Shown one piece after another: positions 22,446-32,799 of a DNA stretch of 64,000 bases; positions within the stretch are counted from its first letter, which is position 1; every line of letters begins with the position of its first letter. The translations under genes were made by a program, and so were the position numbers. The notes under the pieces are model-generated. The model was given only the letters and a program-made list of their open reading frames with translations. It did not search any database and was not told the origin of the DNA. The DNA is from Altererythrobacter sp. KTW20L (GTDB taxonomy: Bacteria; Pseudomonadota; Alphaproteobacteria; Sphingomonadales; Sphingomonadaceae): assembly GCF_023501975.1 (NCBI RefSeq), contig NZ_JAMFLH010000007.1, positions 124,001 through 188,000 of the forward strand. Reading direction: 5' to 3'.

Positions 22446-23327
22446 CTACCGCACCCAATCCTTCTCCGGCACATCCAGCAACCTGAGCAGCGCGGTCAAA
22501 TTCCCCCGGTCCACCCAGCCATTGGCCGCCGCGCGGGCCTTGGGCTTGGCGTAGTAGGCAATGCCATAGGTGGCCGCCTCGATCATCGGGATATCGTTGG
22601 CCCCGTCGCCCGCGCCCATGCTCACGGCTTCATCGCCCAGCAGGCCGAGTTCTTCGCGCAGGACGGCCAGCTTGGTGTCGCTACCGCAGACTTCGCCCAC
22701 AAGACCGCCGGTCAGCTTGCCGCCAACGACCTCAAGCCGGTTGCCCGCCACCCGCTCGAACCCGATCTGGGCGGCGACTTCATCGGCGAAGTGGTGGAAT
22801 CCGCCGGTCACCAGCACCGTCTTGCAGCCGCGGCTCTTCAGCGTTTCGACCAGCACTTTCGCGCCGGGATTGGGGCGGATGCGTTCATCGAGGCAGCGGC
22901 GGATCGCGCCTTCCTCCAGCCCGGCGAGCAGGCCGACGCGCTCGCGCAAGGCGCTTTCGAAATCGAGTTCGCCCTGCATGGCGCGTTCGGTGATCTCGGC
23001 GATCTGGTCCTTGATCCCCGCATAGTCGGCCAGTTCGTCGATACATTCCTGCCCGATCATGGTGGAATCCATGTCCGACACGAAGACATGCGGCACCTGG
23101 AATGGCGCACGGGCGAGGATCGCGTCGCTCGGGGCGAAATGGCTGTCGATCACGCGGCGCAAGGTGGCCATGTCATCACCCACGATCGACAGTTCGAGCA
23201 CGTCGCTGCAGAAATCCAGCATCTCGGCCTGGGCTACGGCCAAGCCTACAGCACCAAGTTCGGCGCTGGCCGCTTCGAGCGCGGTTTCCAGTGTGGCAGG
23301 GTCTGCTATCAGGCGGGCAATGAGCAA
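22446..23327 (-). CDS. serB: Phosphoserine phosphatase
   Basis: Last step of serine synthesis. With a TTG start the protein is 293 residues: an N-terminal ACT-like region, then a HAD phosphatase domain with the nucleophile motif [10 protein letters not shown] (Asp85 and Asp87), the conserved [11 protein letters not shown] and [10 protein letters not shown] near the C-terminus. The TTG at 23327 is chosen because GGAG lies 8 bases upstream and the family begins (M)LIARLIADP; the longer frame reads into non-homologous sequence. Its start region overlaps the divergent miaA start by 8 bases. Confidence 0.9.
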   Translation of the reverse strand: MLIARLIADPATLETALEAASAELGAVGLAVAQAEMLDFCSDVLELSIVGDDMATLRRVIDSHFAPSDAILARAPFQVPHVFVSDMDSTMIGQECIDELADYAGIKDQIAEITERAMQGELDFESALRERVGLLAGLEEGAIRRCLDERIRPNPGAKVLVETLKSRGCKTVLVTGGFHHFADEVAAQIGFERVAGNRLEVVGGKLTGGLVGEVCGSDTKLAVLREELGLLGDEAVSMGAGDGANDIPMIEAATYGIAYYAKPKARAAANGWVDRGNLTALLRLLDVPEKDWVR

Positions 23328-24258
23328 GGGTAGAACTCCGCAAAACAAGGTGGCGCTCATCGCAGGGCCAACCGCCAGCGGCAAGAGCGATCTGGCCGTG
23401 CGGCTGGCGCTGGCGCTGGCCGATGTCGGGCGCGAGGCGGTGATTATCAACGCCGACAGCGCGCAGGTCTATGCCGATCTTGCCGTGCTGAGCGCCCGCC
23501 CGACCGAGGAAGAAATGCGCGGCATGCCGCATCGTCTGTTCGGCGCCTGGGACGGATCCACGGCCTGCTCGGCGGCGGACTGGGCCACGGCGGCCAAGGC
23601 GGAAATTGCCGCTGCGCACGAAACGGGCGCCGTGCCGATCCTCGTGGGCGGGACCGGGCTCTATATCCGCACGCTGCTCGATGGCATCGCGCCCGTGCCC
23701 GCCATCGACGAGGGCGTGCGGGCCGAGGTGCGCGCCCTGCCCCTCGATCAGGCCTATGCCGCGCTGCAAGCCGAAGACCCGGACCGCGCCGCCCTGCTCT
23801 CGCCTGCCGACAGCCAGCGGATCACTCGCGCGCTGGAAGTGGTGCGCTCCACCGGCAAGCCGCTCGGCCACTGGCACCAGCAACTGGAGGGCGGGATCGG
23901 CCACGCGGTCACCCTCGCCCCGCTGGTGCTCCTGCCGGAACGCGAGGCGCTCTATGCCCGCTGCGACGCGCGGTTTGCCGCCATGCTGGATCAGGGCGCG
24001 GTGGACGAAGTGGCCGCGCTGCTCGCCCGCAATCTCGACCCCGCCCTCCCTGTCATGCGCGCCATCGGGGTGGCCGAGATCGCCGCGATGCTGCGCCAGG
24101 AACTGTCAAGAGAGGAGTGTATCGCCAGCGGCAGCCAAGCCACACGCAACTATGCCAAGCGGCAATATACCTGGCTGCGGCACCAGCCCCCGGCAGATTG
24201 GCTCCGCATCGCGCCAGAAAATGTCTCAATCAACACTCACTTTGAAATATTCTTCTGA
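23320..24258 (+). CDS. miaA: tRNA dimethylallyltransferase
   Basis: Adds the dimethylallyl group to A37 of tRNAs that read codons beginning with U. The 312-residue protein has the P-loop GPTASGKS at 16-23, the DSAQVYADL segment, [10 protein letters not shown] and the C-terminal [14 protein letters not shown]. The ATG at 23320 fits the family start, with only a weak AGGCGGG ribosome site that lies within serB coding sequence. miaA and serB are therefore divergent with overlapping 5' ends, so their promoters must lie inside each other's reading frames. Confidence 0.94.
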   Translation: MSKGRTPQNKVALIAGPTASGKSDLAVRLALALADVGREAVIINADSAQVYADLAVLSARPTEEEMRGMPHRLFGAWDGSTACSAADWATAAKAEIAAAHETGAVPILVGGTGLYIRTLLDGIAPVPAIDEGVRAEVRALPLDQAYAALQAEDPDRAALLSPADSQRITRALEVVRSTGKPLGHWHQQLEGGIGHAVTLAPLVLLPEREALYARCDARFAAMLDQGAVDEVAALLARNLDPALPVMRAIGVAEIAAMLRQELSREECIASGSQATRNYAKRQYTWLRHQPPADWLRIAPENVSINTHFEIFF

Positions 24259-24267
24259 TATTGTGGG

Positions 24268-24296
24268 TTGACAGGACATATCCTGTCTCATAGTGG
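24268..24296 (+). promoter_or_regulatory. Possible ilvB promoter with overlapping inverted repeat
   Basis: TTGACA (24268-24273) is a perfect -35; 17 bases on lies TAGTGG (24291-24296), a poor -10. A perfect inverted repeat GACAGGA-CATA-TCCTGTC (24270-24287) starts inside the -35 box and fills the spacer, where a regulator would block polymerase. This is an inference from position only. Confidence 0.45.
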
Positions 24297-24336
24297 GGCC
24301 GCCTTCCGAAGGAGTAAGCCAAGTGAGTGCGTGGAA

Positions 24337-26079
24337 ATGAGTGGGGAACGCAGCGGCGCTGCCATATTGTGCGAGATGCTGGTCCGCCACGAAGTCGAAT
24401 TCGTGTTCGGCTATCCGGGCGGAGCGGTCCTGCCGATCTATGACGAGCTGTTCTCGGACGATCGCGTGCGCCACATCCTTGTCCGGCACGAAGCCGGCGC
24501 CGCCCATGCGGCCGAAGGCTATGCCCGTTCGACCGGCAAGCCCGGCGTGGTGCTGGTCACCAGCGGCCCCGGCGCGACCAACGCGGTCACCGGCATTGCC
24601 GATGCCTTCCTCGATTCGATCCCCATGGTGGTCATCACCGGTCAGGTGGCGACCAACCTGATCGGCACCGATGCCTTCCAGGAAGCCGACACCATCGGCA
24701 TCACCCGCCACTGCTGCAAGCACAACTACCTGGTGAAAGACCCGGCCGACCTTGCCGCGACCATCGACGAGGCGTTCGAGATCGCCACCACCGGCCGCCC
24801 CGGCCCGGTCGTGATCGACATTCCCAAGAACGTGCAGGTCGCCACGGCCGCGTTCAGCGCCGCGCCGGTGCAACGTCCGCGCCGCTACAACCCGCGCATG
24901 GTGGCAGCGCCCGAGGAAATCGCCGAAGCAATCGAGCTGATCGCCGGTGCCTCGCGCCCGATCTTCTATACCGGCGGCGGCGTCATCAACTCCGGCCCGC
25001 GCGCCAGCGAGCTGCTGCGCCAGTTCCAGGCGCTGGTGGGCGCGCCCGTCACCTCCACGCTGATGGGCCTTGGCGCATTCCCCGATGGCCATCACGACTG
25101 GCTGGGCATGCTGGGGATGCACGGCACGCTGGAAGCCAACATGGCGATGAACCGGTGCGACGTGATGGTGAACATCGGCGCACGTTTCGATGACCGGGTG
25201 ACGGGCAGGCTCGATGCGTTCTCGCCGCATTCCACCAAGATCCACATCGATATCGACCGTTCCTCCATCAACAAGGTGATCCCGGTCGATCTGGGTATTG
25301 TCGGCGATTGCGCCACGGTGCTCGAACAGCTGATCGAGGCATGGGGCAAGCGCAAGGCGGCCGACCTTTCGGCCTGGAAGGCGCAGATCGGCGAGTGGCG
25401 CGGGCGTGACAGCCTGGCCTATCCCGCCAGCGACAGCGTGATCATGCCGCAGCACGCGGTCCAGCGGCTCCACGCGCTGACGCACCATCTCGATCCGATC
25501 ATCACCACCGAAGTGGGCCAGCACCAGATGTGGGCGGCGCAGTATTTCGGCTTCACCGGTCCCAACCGCTGGCTGACCAGCGGCGGCCTTGGCACGATGG
25601 GCTATGGCATGCCCGCCGCCATCGGCGCGCAGCTCGGCAATCCCGGCAGGCTGGTGATCGACATTGCAGGCGAAGCCTCGATCCAGATGAACATCCAGGA
25701 GATGGGCACGGCCAGCCAGTTCCGCCTGCCGATCAAGGTGTTCATCCTCAATAACGAATACATGGGCATGGTCCGCCAGTGGCAGGAACTGACCTATGAG
25801 AGCCGCTATTCCAACTCCTACTCCGACAGCCTGCCCGATTTCGTCGCGCTGGCCGAAGCATACGGCTGGAAGGGCATCCGCATCACCTGCGAGGACGAGC
25901 TGGACGCGGGCATCAAGGCGATGATGGAGCACGATGGCCCGGTTATGGTCGATTGCCAGGTGTCGAAGGACGCCAACTGCTTCCCGATGATCCCCAGCGG
26001 CGCGGCGCATACCGAGATGCTGCTCTACGGCGACATGGTGGCCGGAACTCTGGATGATGAAGCGAAGGCGCTGGTGTGA
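24337..26079 (+). CDS. ilvB: Acetolactate synthase large subunit
   Basis: ThDP and FAD-dependent enzyme that makes acetolactate or acetohydroxybutyrate for valine, leucine and isoleucine. The 580-residue protein has the catalytic Glu of [15 protein letters not shown] (about residue 52), [11 protein letters not shown], and the ThDP/Mg motif [13 protein letters not shown] with [12 protein letters not shown]. The ATG at 24337 gives a family-like start [10 protein letters not shown]. Its nearest ribosome site is 22 bases away, better placed for a 5-codon GTG frame at 24323 whose TGA overlaps this ATG. The stop overlaps ilvN as TGATG. Confidence 0.96.
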   Translation: MSGERSGAAILCEMLVRHEVEFVFGYPGGAVLPIYDELFSDDRVRHILVRHEAGAAHAAEGYARSTGKPGVVLVTSGPGATNAVTGIADAFLDSIPMVVITGQVATNLIGTDAFQEADTIGITRHCCKHNYLVKDPADLAATIDEAFEIATTGRPGPVVIDIPKNVQVATAAFSAAPVQRPRRYNPRMVAAPEEIAEAIELIAGASRPIFYTGGGVINSGPRASELLRQFQALVGAPVTSTLMGLGAFPDGHHDWLGMLGMHGTLEANMAMNRCDVMVNIGARFDDRVTGRLDAFSPHSTKIHIDIDRSSINKVIPVDLGIVGDCATVLEQLIEAWGKRKAADLSAWKAQIGEWRGRDSLAYPASDSVIMPQHAVQRLHALTHHLDPIITTEVGQHQMWAAQYFGFTGPNRWLTSGGLGTMGYGMPAAIGAQLGNPGRLVIDIAGEASIQMNIQEMGTASQFRLPIKVFILNNEYMGMVRQWQELTYESRYSNSYSDSLPDFVALAEAYGWKGIRITCEDELDAGIKAMMEHDGPVMVDCQVSKDANCFPMIPSGAAHTEMLLYGDMVAGTLDDEAKALV

Positions 26080-26594
26080 TGAAGATCAAGCAAACCGAGA
26101 GCGAGCGCCACGTGCTCAACATCACGGTCGATAACGAGGCCGGGATCCTGGCCAAGATCGCCGGGCTGTTCACCGCGCGCGGCTATAATATCGACAGCCT
26201 GACCGTCGCCGACATATCGGACAACCACAAGGTCAGCCGCATCACCATCGTCACGCACGGCCCGCCGCACGTGATCGACCAGATCGAGGCGCAGCTTGAC
26301 CGGCTGGTGCCCGTCCACCGCGTGATCGACCTCACCCAGTCCGGCCCGCACGTCGAGCGCGAGCTGGCCCTGATCAAGGTGTCCGGCACCGGAGATTCCC
26401 GCGTCGAAGCCCTGCGCATCGCCGACGTGTTCCGCGCCAAGGTGGTCGATACCACGACCTCCAGCTTCATCTTCGAACTGACCGGCGTGCCCGAGAAGAT
26501 CGACAGCTTTGTCGCCCTGATGCGCGAACTGGGGCTGGTCGAAGTGGGCCGCACCGGCGTGGTCGGGATGATGCGCGGGCCGCAGGGCGCGTAA
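26079..26594 (+). CDS. ilvN: Acetolactate synthase small (regulatory) subunit
   Basis: Regulatory partner of the large subunit that confers valine feedback inhibition. The 171-residue protein has an N-terminal ACT domain (HVLNITVDNEAGILAKIAGL, RGYNIDSLTV) and the C-terminal ALS small-subunit domain (VVDTTTSSFIFELTG). The ATG at 26079 shares a base with the ilvB stop; a GTG one codon earlier is in frame but less likely. Translational coupling would keep the two subunits in proportion. Confidence 0.96.
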   Translation: MKIKQTESERHVLNITVDNEAGILAKIAGLFTARGYNIDSLTVADISDNHKVSRITIVTHGPPHVIDQIEAQLDRLVPVHRVIDLTQSGPHVERELALIKVSGTGDSRVEALRIADVFRAKVVDTTTSSFIFELTGVPEKIDSFVALMRELGLVEVGRTGVVGMMRGPQGA

Positions 26595-26693
26595 ACCAGT
26601 TTCAAAAAAGATTTTCGCCCCAAGGCGTAAATGCCGCTAGAGGCACCCCCGCGAATTTCACTCCCCGCGCCAAGGGGGAAGACGAGAACTTAA

Positions 26694-27728
<1,035 letters not shown>

Positions 27729-27734
27729 GCGCTA

Positions 27735-27780
27735 ACCGGCGGGGCTGTTGCGACAATTCGCGACAATTACCCCCGCCGGT
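27735..27780. terminator. Long perfect stem after ilvC, unusual terminator candidate
   Basis: ACCGGCGGGG (27735-27744) and CCCCGCCGGT (27771-27780) form a perfect 10-bp stem around a 26-base loop holding a tandem CGACAATT repeat. No T-run follows, so a simple intrinsic terminator is doubtful; it may be a processing or Rho-linked 3' end. Confidence 0.45.
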
Positions 27781-27892
27781 CCGCTGCACGGCATTACGGT
27801 TCACGGTGGACATTGGCTGCGTGCATCGCCACATTGCACGCCTGAGTTTTGCATAGTCAACACACAGCCAATACCACCGGGAGACCCCTCAC

Positions 27893-28540
27893 ATGCGTAA
27901 ATCACTTCTCGCCATCGCCGCAGCAGCCGGCGTTGCGACCCTTTCCGTCGGCGCGCTCCAGGCCCAGGGCGGCCCGCCCGCCCCCGCACTGAACCCCGCC
28001 AACGCTACCAGCGGCACCTATACCGCCGATGCAGCTCACTCGATGGTCGGCTGGGGCGTGAGCCACCTTGGTTTCAACGACTATTTCGGCATCTTCGGTG
28101 ACGTGGCGGGCACCCTCACGCTCGACACCGCCAACCTTGCCGCGTCCAGCGTTGACGTGACCATCCCGCTCGCTTCGGTCATCGTGCCGAGCGCCGGGCT
28201 GAAGGAGCATCTCCATCGCGCCGGTGCCGATGGCGGCGCCCCCGATTTCTTCGGCCCCAACCCCGAGCCCGCCCGCTTCGTGTCCACTGCGGTCCACTCG
28301 ACCGGACCGACCACCGCGCACATCGATGGCAACCTCACGCTGAACGGTGTGACCGCACCGGTCACCATCCAGGCCGAACTGTCGGGCATGGGCACCAACG
28401 GCATGAACCAGAAGGAAACCCTGGGCTTCCACGGCAAGACCACGATCAAGCGCTCGGAATGGAACATGGCCTGGGGCATTCCCTTCGGCATCGGCGATGA
28501 TATCGCCCTCGACATCACCGTGGCCTTCGAAAAGAACTGA
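27893..28540 (+). CDS. Periplasmic YceI family protein
   Basis: A 215-residue protein with a signal peptide (MRKSLLAIAAAAGVATLS) and a YceI lipocalin-like domain, which binds polyisoprenoid-type lipids in characterised members. Visible family segments are GTYTADAAHSMVGWGVSHLGF at the start of the domain, LNGVTAPVTIQAELSG, and IKRSEWNMAWGIPFGIGDDI. The start has GGGAGA upstream. It lies between ilvC and leuA but is bounded by a hairpin and a strong terminator, so it is probably its own unit. Confidence 0.92.
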   Translation: MRKSLLAIAAAAGVATLSVGALQAQGGPPAPALNPANATSGTYTADAAHSMVGWGVSHLGFNDYFGIFGDVAGTLTLDTANLAASSVDVTIPLASVIVPSAGLKEHLHRAGADGGAPDFFGPNPEPARFVSTAVHSTGPTTAHIDGNLTLNGVTAPVTIQAELSGMGTNGMNQKETLGFHGKTTIKRSEWNMAWGIPFGIGDDIALDITVAFEKN

Positions 28541-28566
28541 TCGCCACTCAGCTATGCGACAATGGA

Positions 28567-28606
28567 GCGCGCGGTCTCTGCGGAGATCGCGCGCTTCGTG
28601 TTTTTT
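28567..28606 (+). terminator. Strong intrinsic terminator after the YceI gene
   Basis: GCGCGCGGTCTC (28567-28578) pairs with GAGATCGCGCGC (28583-28594) over 12 positions with one G-U pair and a 4-base loop, followed by TTCGTGTTTTTT. It isolates the leuA leader from upstream transcription. Confidence 0.92.
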
Positions 28607-28651
28607 GCAGGCCTAGACTTTTCTTAACCACGGCCCCATATGGTGCCCACC

Positions 28652-28699
28652 ATGAAAGTCCGCGCGCTCCTATCGCTGCTTCGACTTACACGCCCTTAG
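28652..28699 (+). CDS. leuL: leuA leader peptide, leucine-rich
   Basis: A 15-codon frame, MKVRALLSLLRLTRP then TAG, with five leucine codons (CTC, CTA, CTG, CTT, CTT) between residues 6 and 12. It lies 130 bases before leuA, after a strong terminator, and its end forms one arm of a conserved-looking stem. This is the layout of a leucine-responsive attenuation leader. The ribosome site is weak (only a TGGTGC-like string), and the symbol is by analogy to other leu leaders. The frame is too short for most gene callers. Confidence 0.75.
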   Translation: MKVRALLSLLRLTRP

Positions 28700-28821
28700 G
28701 CGTGTCAATTCCCGTGCGCGCCCCATGCGGGCAATGCGCCGGAACCCGCCTAAGGGCCACTTCGCACCACAGTTGAAATTTCCGCCCGCCTCTTGCCGCG
28801 CGGGCGATAAGCGATAAGGGC
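28692..28821 (+). promoter_or_regulatory. Attenuator region of leuA with competing stems
   Basis: CCCTTAGGCG (28693-28702), overlapping the leader stop codon, pairs perfectly with CGCCTAAGGG (28747-28756), enclosing a GCGC-GCCC hairpin. The arm GCCCTTA (28692-28698) can instead pair with TAAGGGC at 28815-28821, which contains the leuA ribosome site. A further CGCCCGC/GCGGGCG stem (28783-28789 with 28800-28806) precedes that site. There is no T-run, so control could be at translation start rather than classical termination. A ribosome stalled on the leucine codons would cover GCCCTTA and free the ribosome site. Confidence 0.6.
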
Positions 28822-28829
28822 TTCAAGCC

Positions 28830-30521
28830 ATGTCCATGCTCAAGGATCCGAGCCGAAAATACCAGGCCTTCCCGCAGGTGCCCCTGCAGGATAGGCAATG
28901 GCCTTCGCGCACCATCACCAAGGCCCCCCGCTGGCTCTCGACCGACCTGCGCGATGGCAACCAGTCGATCATCGACCCGATGGATGGGGTGAAGAAAAAC
29001 CGCTTCTTCGACCTCTTGGTGGAAGTGGGCGTAAAGGAGATCGAAGTCGGTTTCCCCAGCGCGGGCGCGACCGAATTCGATTTCATCTCCGGCCTCGTCC
29101 AGTCGGGCAAGGTGCCTGATGACGTGGTAATCCAGGTCCTCACCCAGTCGCGCGAAGACCTGATCAAGCGCAGCTTCGAGAGCCTGGAAGGCGCGCACTC
29201 GGCCATTGTCCACGTCTATAACGCGTTGAGCCCCGCCTGGCGCGAAATCGTGTTCCGCATGACGCCAGCCGAGGTAAAGGCCATCGCCGTGTCCGGCGCA
29301 AAGCTGCTGCGTGACGAAGCGGCCAAGCGCCCCGGCACCCGCTGGCAGTTCGAATACAGTCCGGAAACCTTCTCCACCGCCGAGCTCGATTTCAGCCTCG
29401 AGGTGTGCGAAGCGGTGATGGAGGTGTTGCAGCCCACGGCCGACAGCCCGATCATCCTCAACCTGCCGGCCACGGTGGAAGCGGCCACGCCCAACATCTA
29501 TGCCGACCAGATCGAGTATTTCTGCCGCAACCTGCCCAACCGGCAGGCGGCGGTGATATCGCTCCACACCCACAACGATCGCGGCACCGGCGTTGCGGCG
29601 GCGGAACTGGGCCTGATGGCTGGCGCAGACCGGATCGAGGGCTGCCTGTTCGGCAATGGCGAACGCACCGGCAACTGCTGCCTCGTCACAATGGCGATGA
29701 ACATGTACACGCAAGGATTGGATCCTGAGCTGGATTTCAGCAACATCGACAAGGTCATCGAGACGGTCGAATACTGCAACCAGATCCCCGTCCACCCGCG
29801 CCACCCCTATGGCGGCGAACTGGTGTTCACGGCCTTTTCGGGCAGCCACCAGGACGCAATCAAGAAGGGCTTCGAAGCGCAGCAGCAGCGCAATGACCAC
29901 CTGTGGCGCGTGCCCTACCTGCCGATCGATCCGGCCGACCTGGGGCGCAGCTACGAGGCTGTGATCCGCGTCAATTCGCAGAGCGGCAAGGGCGGCTTTG
30001 CCTGGGTGCTGGAACAGGACCAGGGGCTGAAGCTGCCGAAGAAGCTTCAGGCCGATTTTTCCGGCCACGTGCAGCGCATGGCCGATGACCTGGGGCGCGA
30101 GTTGAACGCCGCCGACATCTGGCGGTGCTTCCGCGAGGCCTATTTCATCGGCGACGTGCCGAAGCGTTTCCGGCTGGTCGATTACGAGGAAAGCAAGGCG
30201 GGCGACGGGACGCACATATTCACCGGAACCATCAAGGTTGACGGCGAGGAACAGCGCATCGCCGGGCGCGGCAAGGGCCTGCTCTCCACCATCCTGGCGA
30301 CCATGCGCGAGGCCTATGCGCTCGATTTCGAAGTGCTCGACTATGTCGAACATGCGCTCGGGTCAGGGATAGATGCCCGGGCGGCGGCCTATATCGAATG
30401 CCGCCTGCCCGATGGCAGCAGCGCCTGGGGCGTGGGGATCGACGAGGACGTGGCGACGGCCAGCGTGCGGGCAATCCTGTCGGCTGCCGACGGCGTGTCT
30501 GCCCGGGTAGTTGCTGCATAG
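28830..30521 (+). CDS. leuA: 2-isopropylmalate synthase (long form)
   Basis: First committed step of leucine synthesis, condensing acetyl-CoA with 2-oxoisovalerate. The 563-residue protein is the longer LeuA type, with [17 protein letters not shown] at the start of the HMG-CoA-lyase-like barrel, the metal-binding LHTHNDRG, a GNGERTGN motif, and a C-terminal LeuA dimer/allosteric domain ([15 protein letters not shown]). AAGGG lies 9 bases before the ATG. Regulation by the leader peptide upstream is proposed. It completes the ilvB-ilvN-ilvC-leuA group. Confidence 0.97.
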   Translation: MSMLKDPSRKYQAFPQVPLQDRQWPSRTITKAPRWLSTDLRDGNQSIIDPMDGVKKNRFFDLLVEVGVKEIEVGFPSAGATEFDFISGLVQSGKVPDDVVIQVLTQSREDLIKRSFESLEGAHSAIVHVYNALSPAWREIVFRMTPAEVKAIAVSGAKLLRDEAAKRPGTRWQFEYSPETFSTAELDFSLEVCEAVMEVLQPTADSPIILNLPATVEAATPNIYADQIEYFCRNLPNRQAAVISLHTHNDRGTGVAAAELGLMAGADRIEGCLFGNGERTGNCCLVTMAMNMYTQGLDPELDFSNIDKVIETVEYCNQIPVHPRHPYGGELVFTAFSGSHQDAIKKGFEAQQQRNDHLWRVPYLPIDPADLGRSYEAVIRVNSQSGKGGFAWVLEQDQGLKLPKKLQADFSGHVQRMADDLGRELNAADIWRCFREAYFIGDVPKRFRLVDYEESKAGDGTHIFTGTIKVDGEEQRIAGRGKGLLSTILATMREAYALDFEVLDYVEHALGSGIDARAAAYIECRLPDGSSAWGVGIDEDVATASVRAILSAADGVSARVVAA

Positions 30522-30604
30522 GTAAAGCTCCGGAGCGCAGGCCAAGCGCTTTACCAAGGGCATCGGGGGCACAGCGATGGCAGCTTCAACTGCGGTCGGC
30601 CCCT

Positions 30605-32230
30605 ATGCTCCACTATGCGCTTCACCTTCTGTTTGTCGCCACCGCGGGCGTGCTCGCGGTGCTGCTGGTGCGACTGCACCGGCAGACCGCATCGCGCATG
30701 GCCCCTGCCCTGCCCCCGCTGCCCGCGAAACCGGACCACGGCGATCCCCAAGCCGAGGCTGACGCTGACGAGCGGTGGAGCGCATTCCTGATCGGCATGA
30801 GCCACGAACTGCGCACACCAATGAACGCGGTCATCGGCTTTACCGAGATGCTGCTGGAGGCTGACCTGCCCGAATCACAGCACCAGCAGGTGCGCCTGAT
30901 CGCCGATTCGGGCCGCGCCATGCTGCGCCTGCTGAACGACGTGCTCGACATCTCGCGCATCAAGGCGGGACAAGTCCGGCTGGTCGAAGAGGAAACCGAT
31001 CTCGCCGAAGAGCTGCGCCAGGCAATCGCCCTGATGCAGCCCATTGCTGCGGCCAAGGGCCTCGACCTCTCGCTTGACCTGTCGGACGAGGTGCCCGCGC
31101 GGCTGGCGCTCGACCGGCTGCGGTTGCGCCAGGTTGTGCTCAACCTGATCGGCAATGCTCTCAAATTCACCGATCGCGGGCATGTGAGAGTGGGACTTGC
31201 TCTCGCGGCGGACCAAGTGGCGATTACGGTGCGCGACACCGGCCGGGGCATCGCTGCCGAGCGCCTGCCAGGCCTGTTCACGCCCTTCCCGCCCGAACAC
31301 GGCACCGCCGAGCGCCATTATGGCGGGACCGGCCTGGGCCTGCCAATCTGCCAGCAGCTCGTGCGGCTGATGGGCGGCACGATCGACGTCGACTCCATTG
31401 CCGGACAAGGCAGCCTGTTCGCCATCCGCCTGCCCTTGCGCGATGTCGGGCGGGCAAGTGCTGCGCCTGTTGCAGCCGCTGCCCCGCCCGAAACGGCACC
31501 CTCGCTACGCGGCCGCCGGGTGCTGGTGGCCGAGGACCACCCGATCAACCAGCAACTGATCCTCGCCATGACGGGGGCTCTGGGGCTGGACGTGAAGCTT
31601 GCAACCAATGGCCGCGAGGCTGTGGATATGGCACTGGCTGCGCAGGAGGCAGGACATCCGTTCGAACTGGTGCTGATGGACGTGCAGATGCCGATGATGG
31701 ACGGACTTGCGGCGGCGCGGGCGCTGCGGGCGGCCGGCCTTGGTCCGGGGAAACTGGCGATCATCGCACTGACCGCCAACTGCCATCCCGAGGATATCGC
31801 TGCGGTGCTTGATGCCGGGATGCAGGCCCACTTGGCCAAGCCGCTTATGCTGGCGGACCTCGAACGCGTGCTGGCCGACCAGTTGCGCTCTGACATCCCA
31901 GGCAGCCGAACCCCCGAACCGTGCGACGTGCTGCGCCAGCCCGAAGGCATCAGCGCCACGATCCATTCGCTCGATTTCCGCTACCGCCAGCGCAAGGCCG
32001 AGCTGTTCGACCTGATCGAAGCCGCACATGCAAGGCGAGATGCGCTTACCGACTGGGAAACAATCGCAACCGGCCTCCACCGGCTGGCCGGCACGGCGGC
32101 CAATTTCGGCGATGCGGAACTGGGCAATGTGGCCCGTCGGATCGAACGCGAGTTGCGGGCCACGATGGACAGCGATGCCCGGCACGCGGCACTGGCGAGC
32201 CATTTCACCGCACTGCGCGAAGCCGCCTAG
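30605..32230 (+). CDS. Hybrid sensor histidine kinase with receiver and HPt-like domain
   Basis: A 541-residue membrane phosphorelay protein. One N-terminal membrane segment (about residues 5-23) is followed directly by HisKA with SHELRTP (His67), a HATPase domain with DTGRGIAAERLPG and GGTGLGLPICQQL, a receiver domain (Asp359 in LMDVQMPMMDG) and a C-terminal HPt-like domain (LHRLAGTAANFG, His492). The longer frame overlapping leuA is rejected as out-of-phase shadow; the ATG at 30605 gives the membrane anchor. No periplasmic sensor domain is present, so the signal is probably cytosolic or in the membrane. Its target regulator is not nearby. Confidence 0.88.
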   Translation: MLHYALHLLFVATAGVLAVLLVRLHRQTASRMAPALPPLPAKPDHGDPQAEADADERWSAFLIGMSHELRTPMNAVIGFTEMLLEADLPESQHQQVRLIADSGRAMLRLLNDVLDISRIKAGQVRLVEEETDLAEELRQAIALMQPIAAAKGLDLSLDLSDEVPARLALDRLRLRQVVLNLIGNALKFTDRGHVRVGLALAADQVAITVRDTGRGIAAERLPGLFTPFPPEHGTAERHYGGTGLGLPICQQLVRLMGGTIDVDSIAGQGSLFAIRLPLRDVGRASAAPVAAAAPPETAPSLRGRRVLVAEDHPINQQLILAMTGALGLDVKLATNGREAVDMALAAQEAGHPFELVLMDVQMPMMDGLAAARALRAAGLGPGKLAIIALTANCHPEDIAAVLDAGMQAHLAKPLMLADLERVLADQLRSDIPGSRTPEPCDVLRQPEGISATIHSLDFRYRQRKAELFDLIEAAHARRDALTDWETIATGLHRLAGTAANFGDAELGNVARRIERELRATMDSDARHAALASHFTALREAA

Positions 32231-32799
32231 GGGTCCTGCGGCGCGGTTACTGCCCAGATCGTCTCGGCCATGGCGTCGAGTTCGCTGAAGTCCACGCCCT
32301 TGCCCACCGGATCGCGGGAATTCAGCCTGATTCGCGGAAGGCCCGGTGCCAGCAGGCTGCGCCGAAGCGCGCGTTGCAGCAGGCGCATTCGCATCAGCAC
32401 TTCCTGCGCAGCCACATCGGGCGAGCGCGTGCGCGCCGCCTGCCATCCGGCCTCGATCTGGCCCATGCGCTCGGCCACGACCTCGTTATAGCGCCGATGC
32501 GGCCCGCGGTGGAGTGGCAGGCCCAGCACCATCGCTGCCTGCTCCAGCGCGGGCAGCAGCAGGCCGTTGCAGCGAAAATCGTCGAACCCGATCAGGTCGC
32601 AGCCAACCGCATCGAACAGCGCGCGCAGCTTGCGATCGAGCAGCAACTGGCGCGGGAGGAGGTGGTGACGCTGCATTCCTGTCCGATAGCCGGGCTTGCC
32701 CGGTTTGTTGACCGAGCGGAACGGCAACCTGCCGCGCAGCAGCGCAGTGCCCCGGATTTTCGGTGTGCCGGCAATTCCGGCTAGCGCGACCCTCTCCAC
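32227..32799 (-). CDS. AHH-type putative nuclease
   Basis: A protein of up to 190 residues with the motif QRHHLLPRQLL, then GCDLIGFDDFRCNGLLLPALE and LPLHRGPHRRYN. This matches the AHH branch of the HNH/endonuclease VII fold as I recall it, with the double His as probable metal/catalytic residues. The start is uncertain: a GTG at 32799 overlaps the upstream gene by 19 bases. The stop overlaps the convergent hybrid kinase stop by 4 bases. AHH domains occur in toxins, but this free-standing chromosomal form has no secretion signal or visible immunity gene. Substrate unknown. Confidence 0.65.
   Translation of the reverse strand: MERVALAGIAGTPKIRGTALLRGRLPFRSVNKPGKPGYRTGMQRHHLLPRQLLLDRKLRALFDAVGCDLIGFDDFRCNGLLLPALEQAAMVLGLPLHRGPHRRYNEVVAERMGQIEAGWQAARTRSPDVAAQEVLMRMRLLQRALRRSLLAPGLPRIRLNSRDPVGKGVDFSELDAMAETIWAVTAPQDP

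Noticed and set aside
24226-26010. 594-codon frame antisense to ilvB
   Set aside because: Same reason: exact shadow of a certain gene, His/Gly-rich, with no domain.
30398-30604. Extended N-terminus of the hybrid kinase overlapping leuA
   Set aside because: The extra residues are an out-of-frame reading of the leuA end, and the membrane anchor starts at the ATG at 30605.
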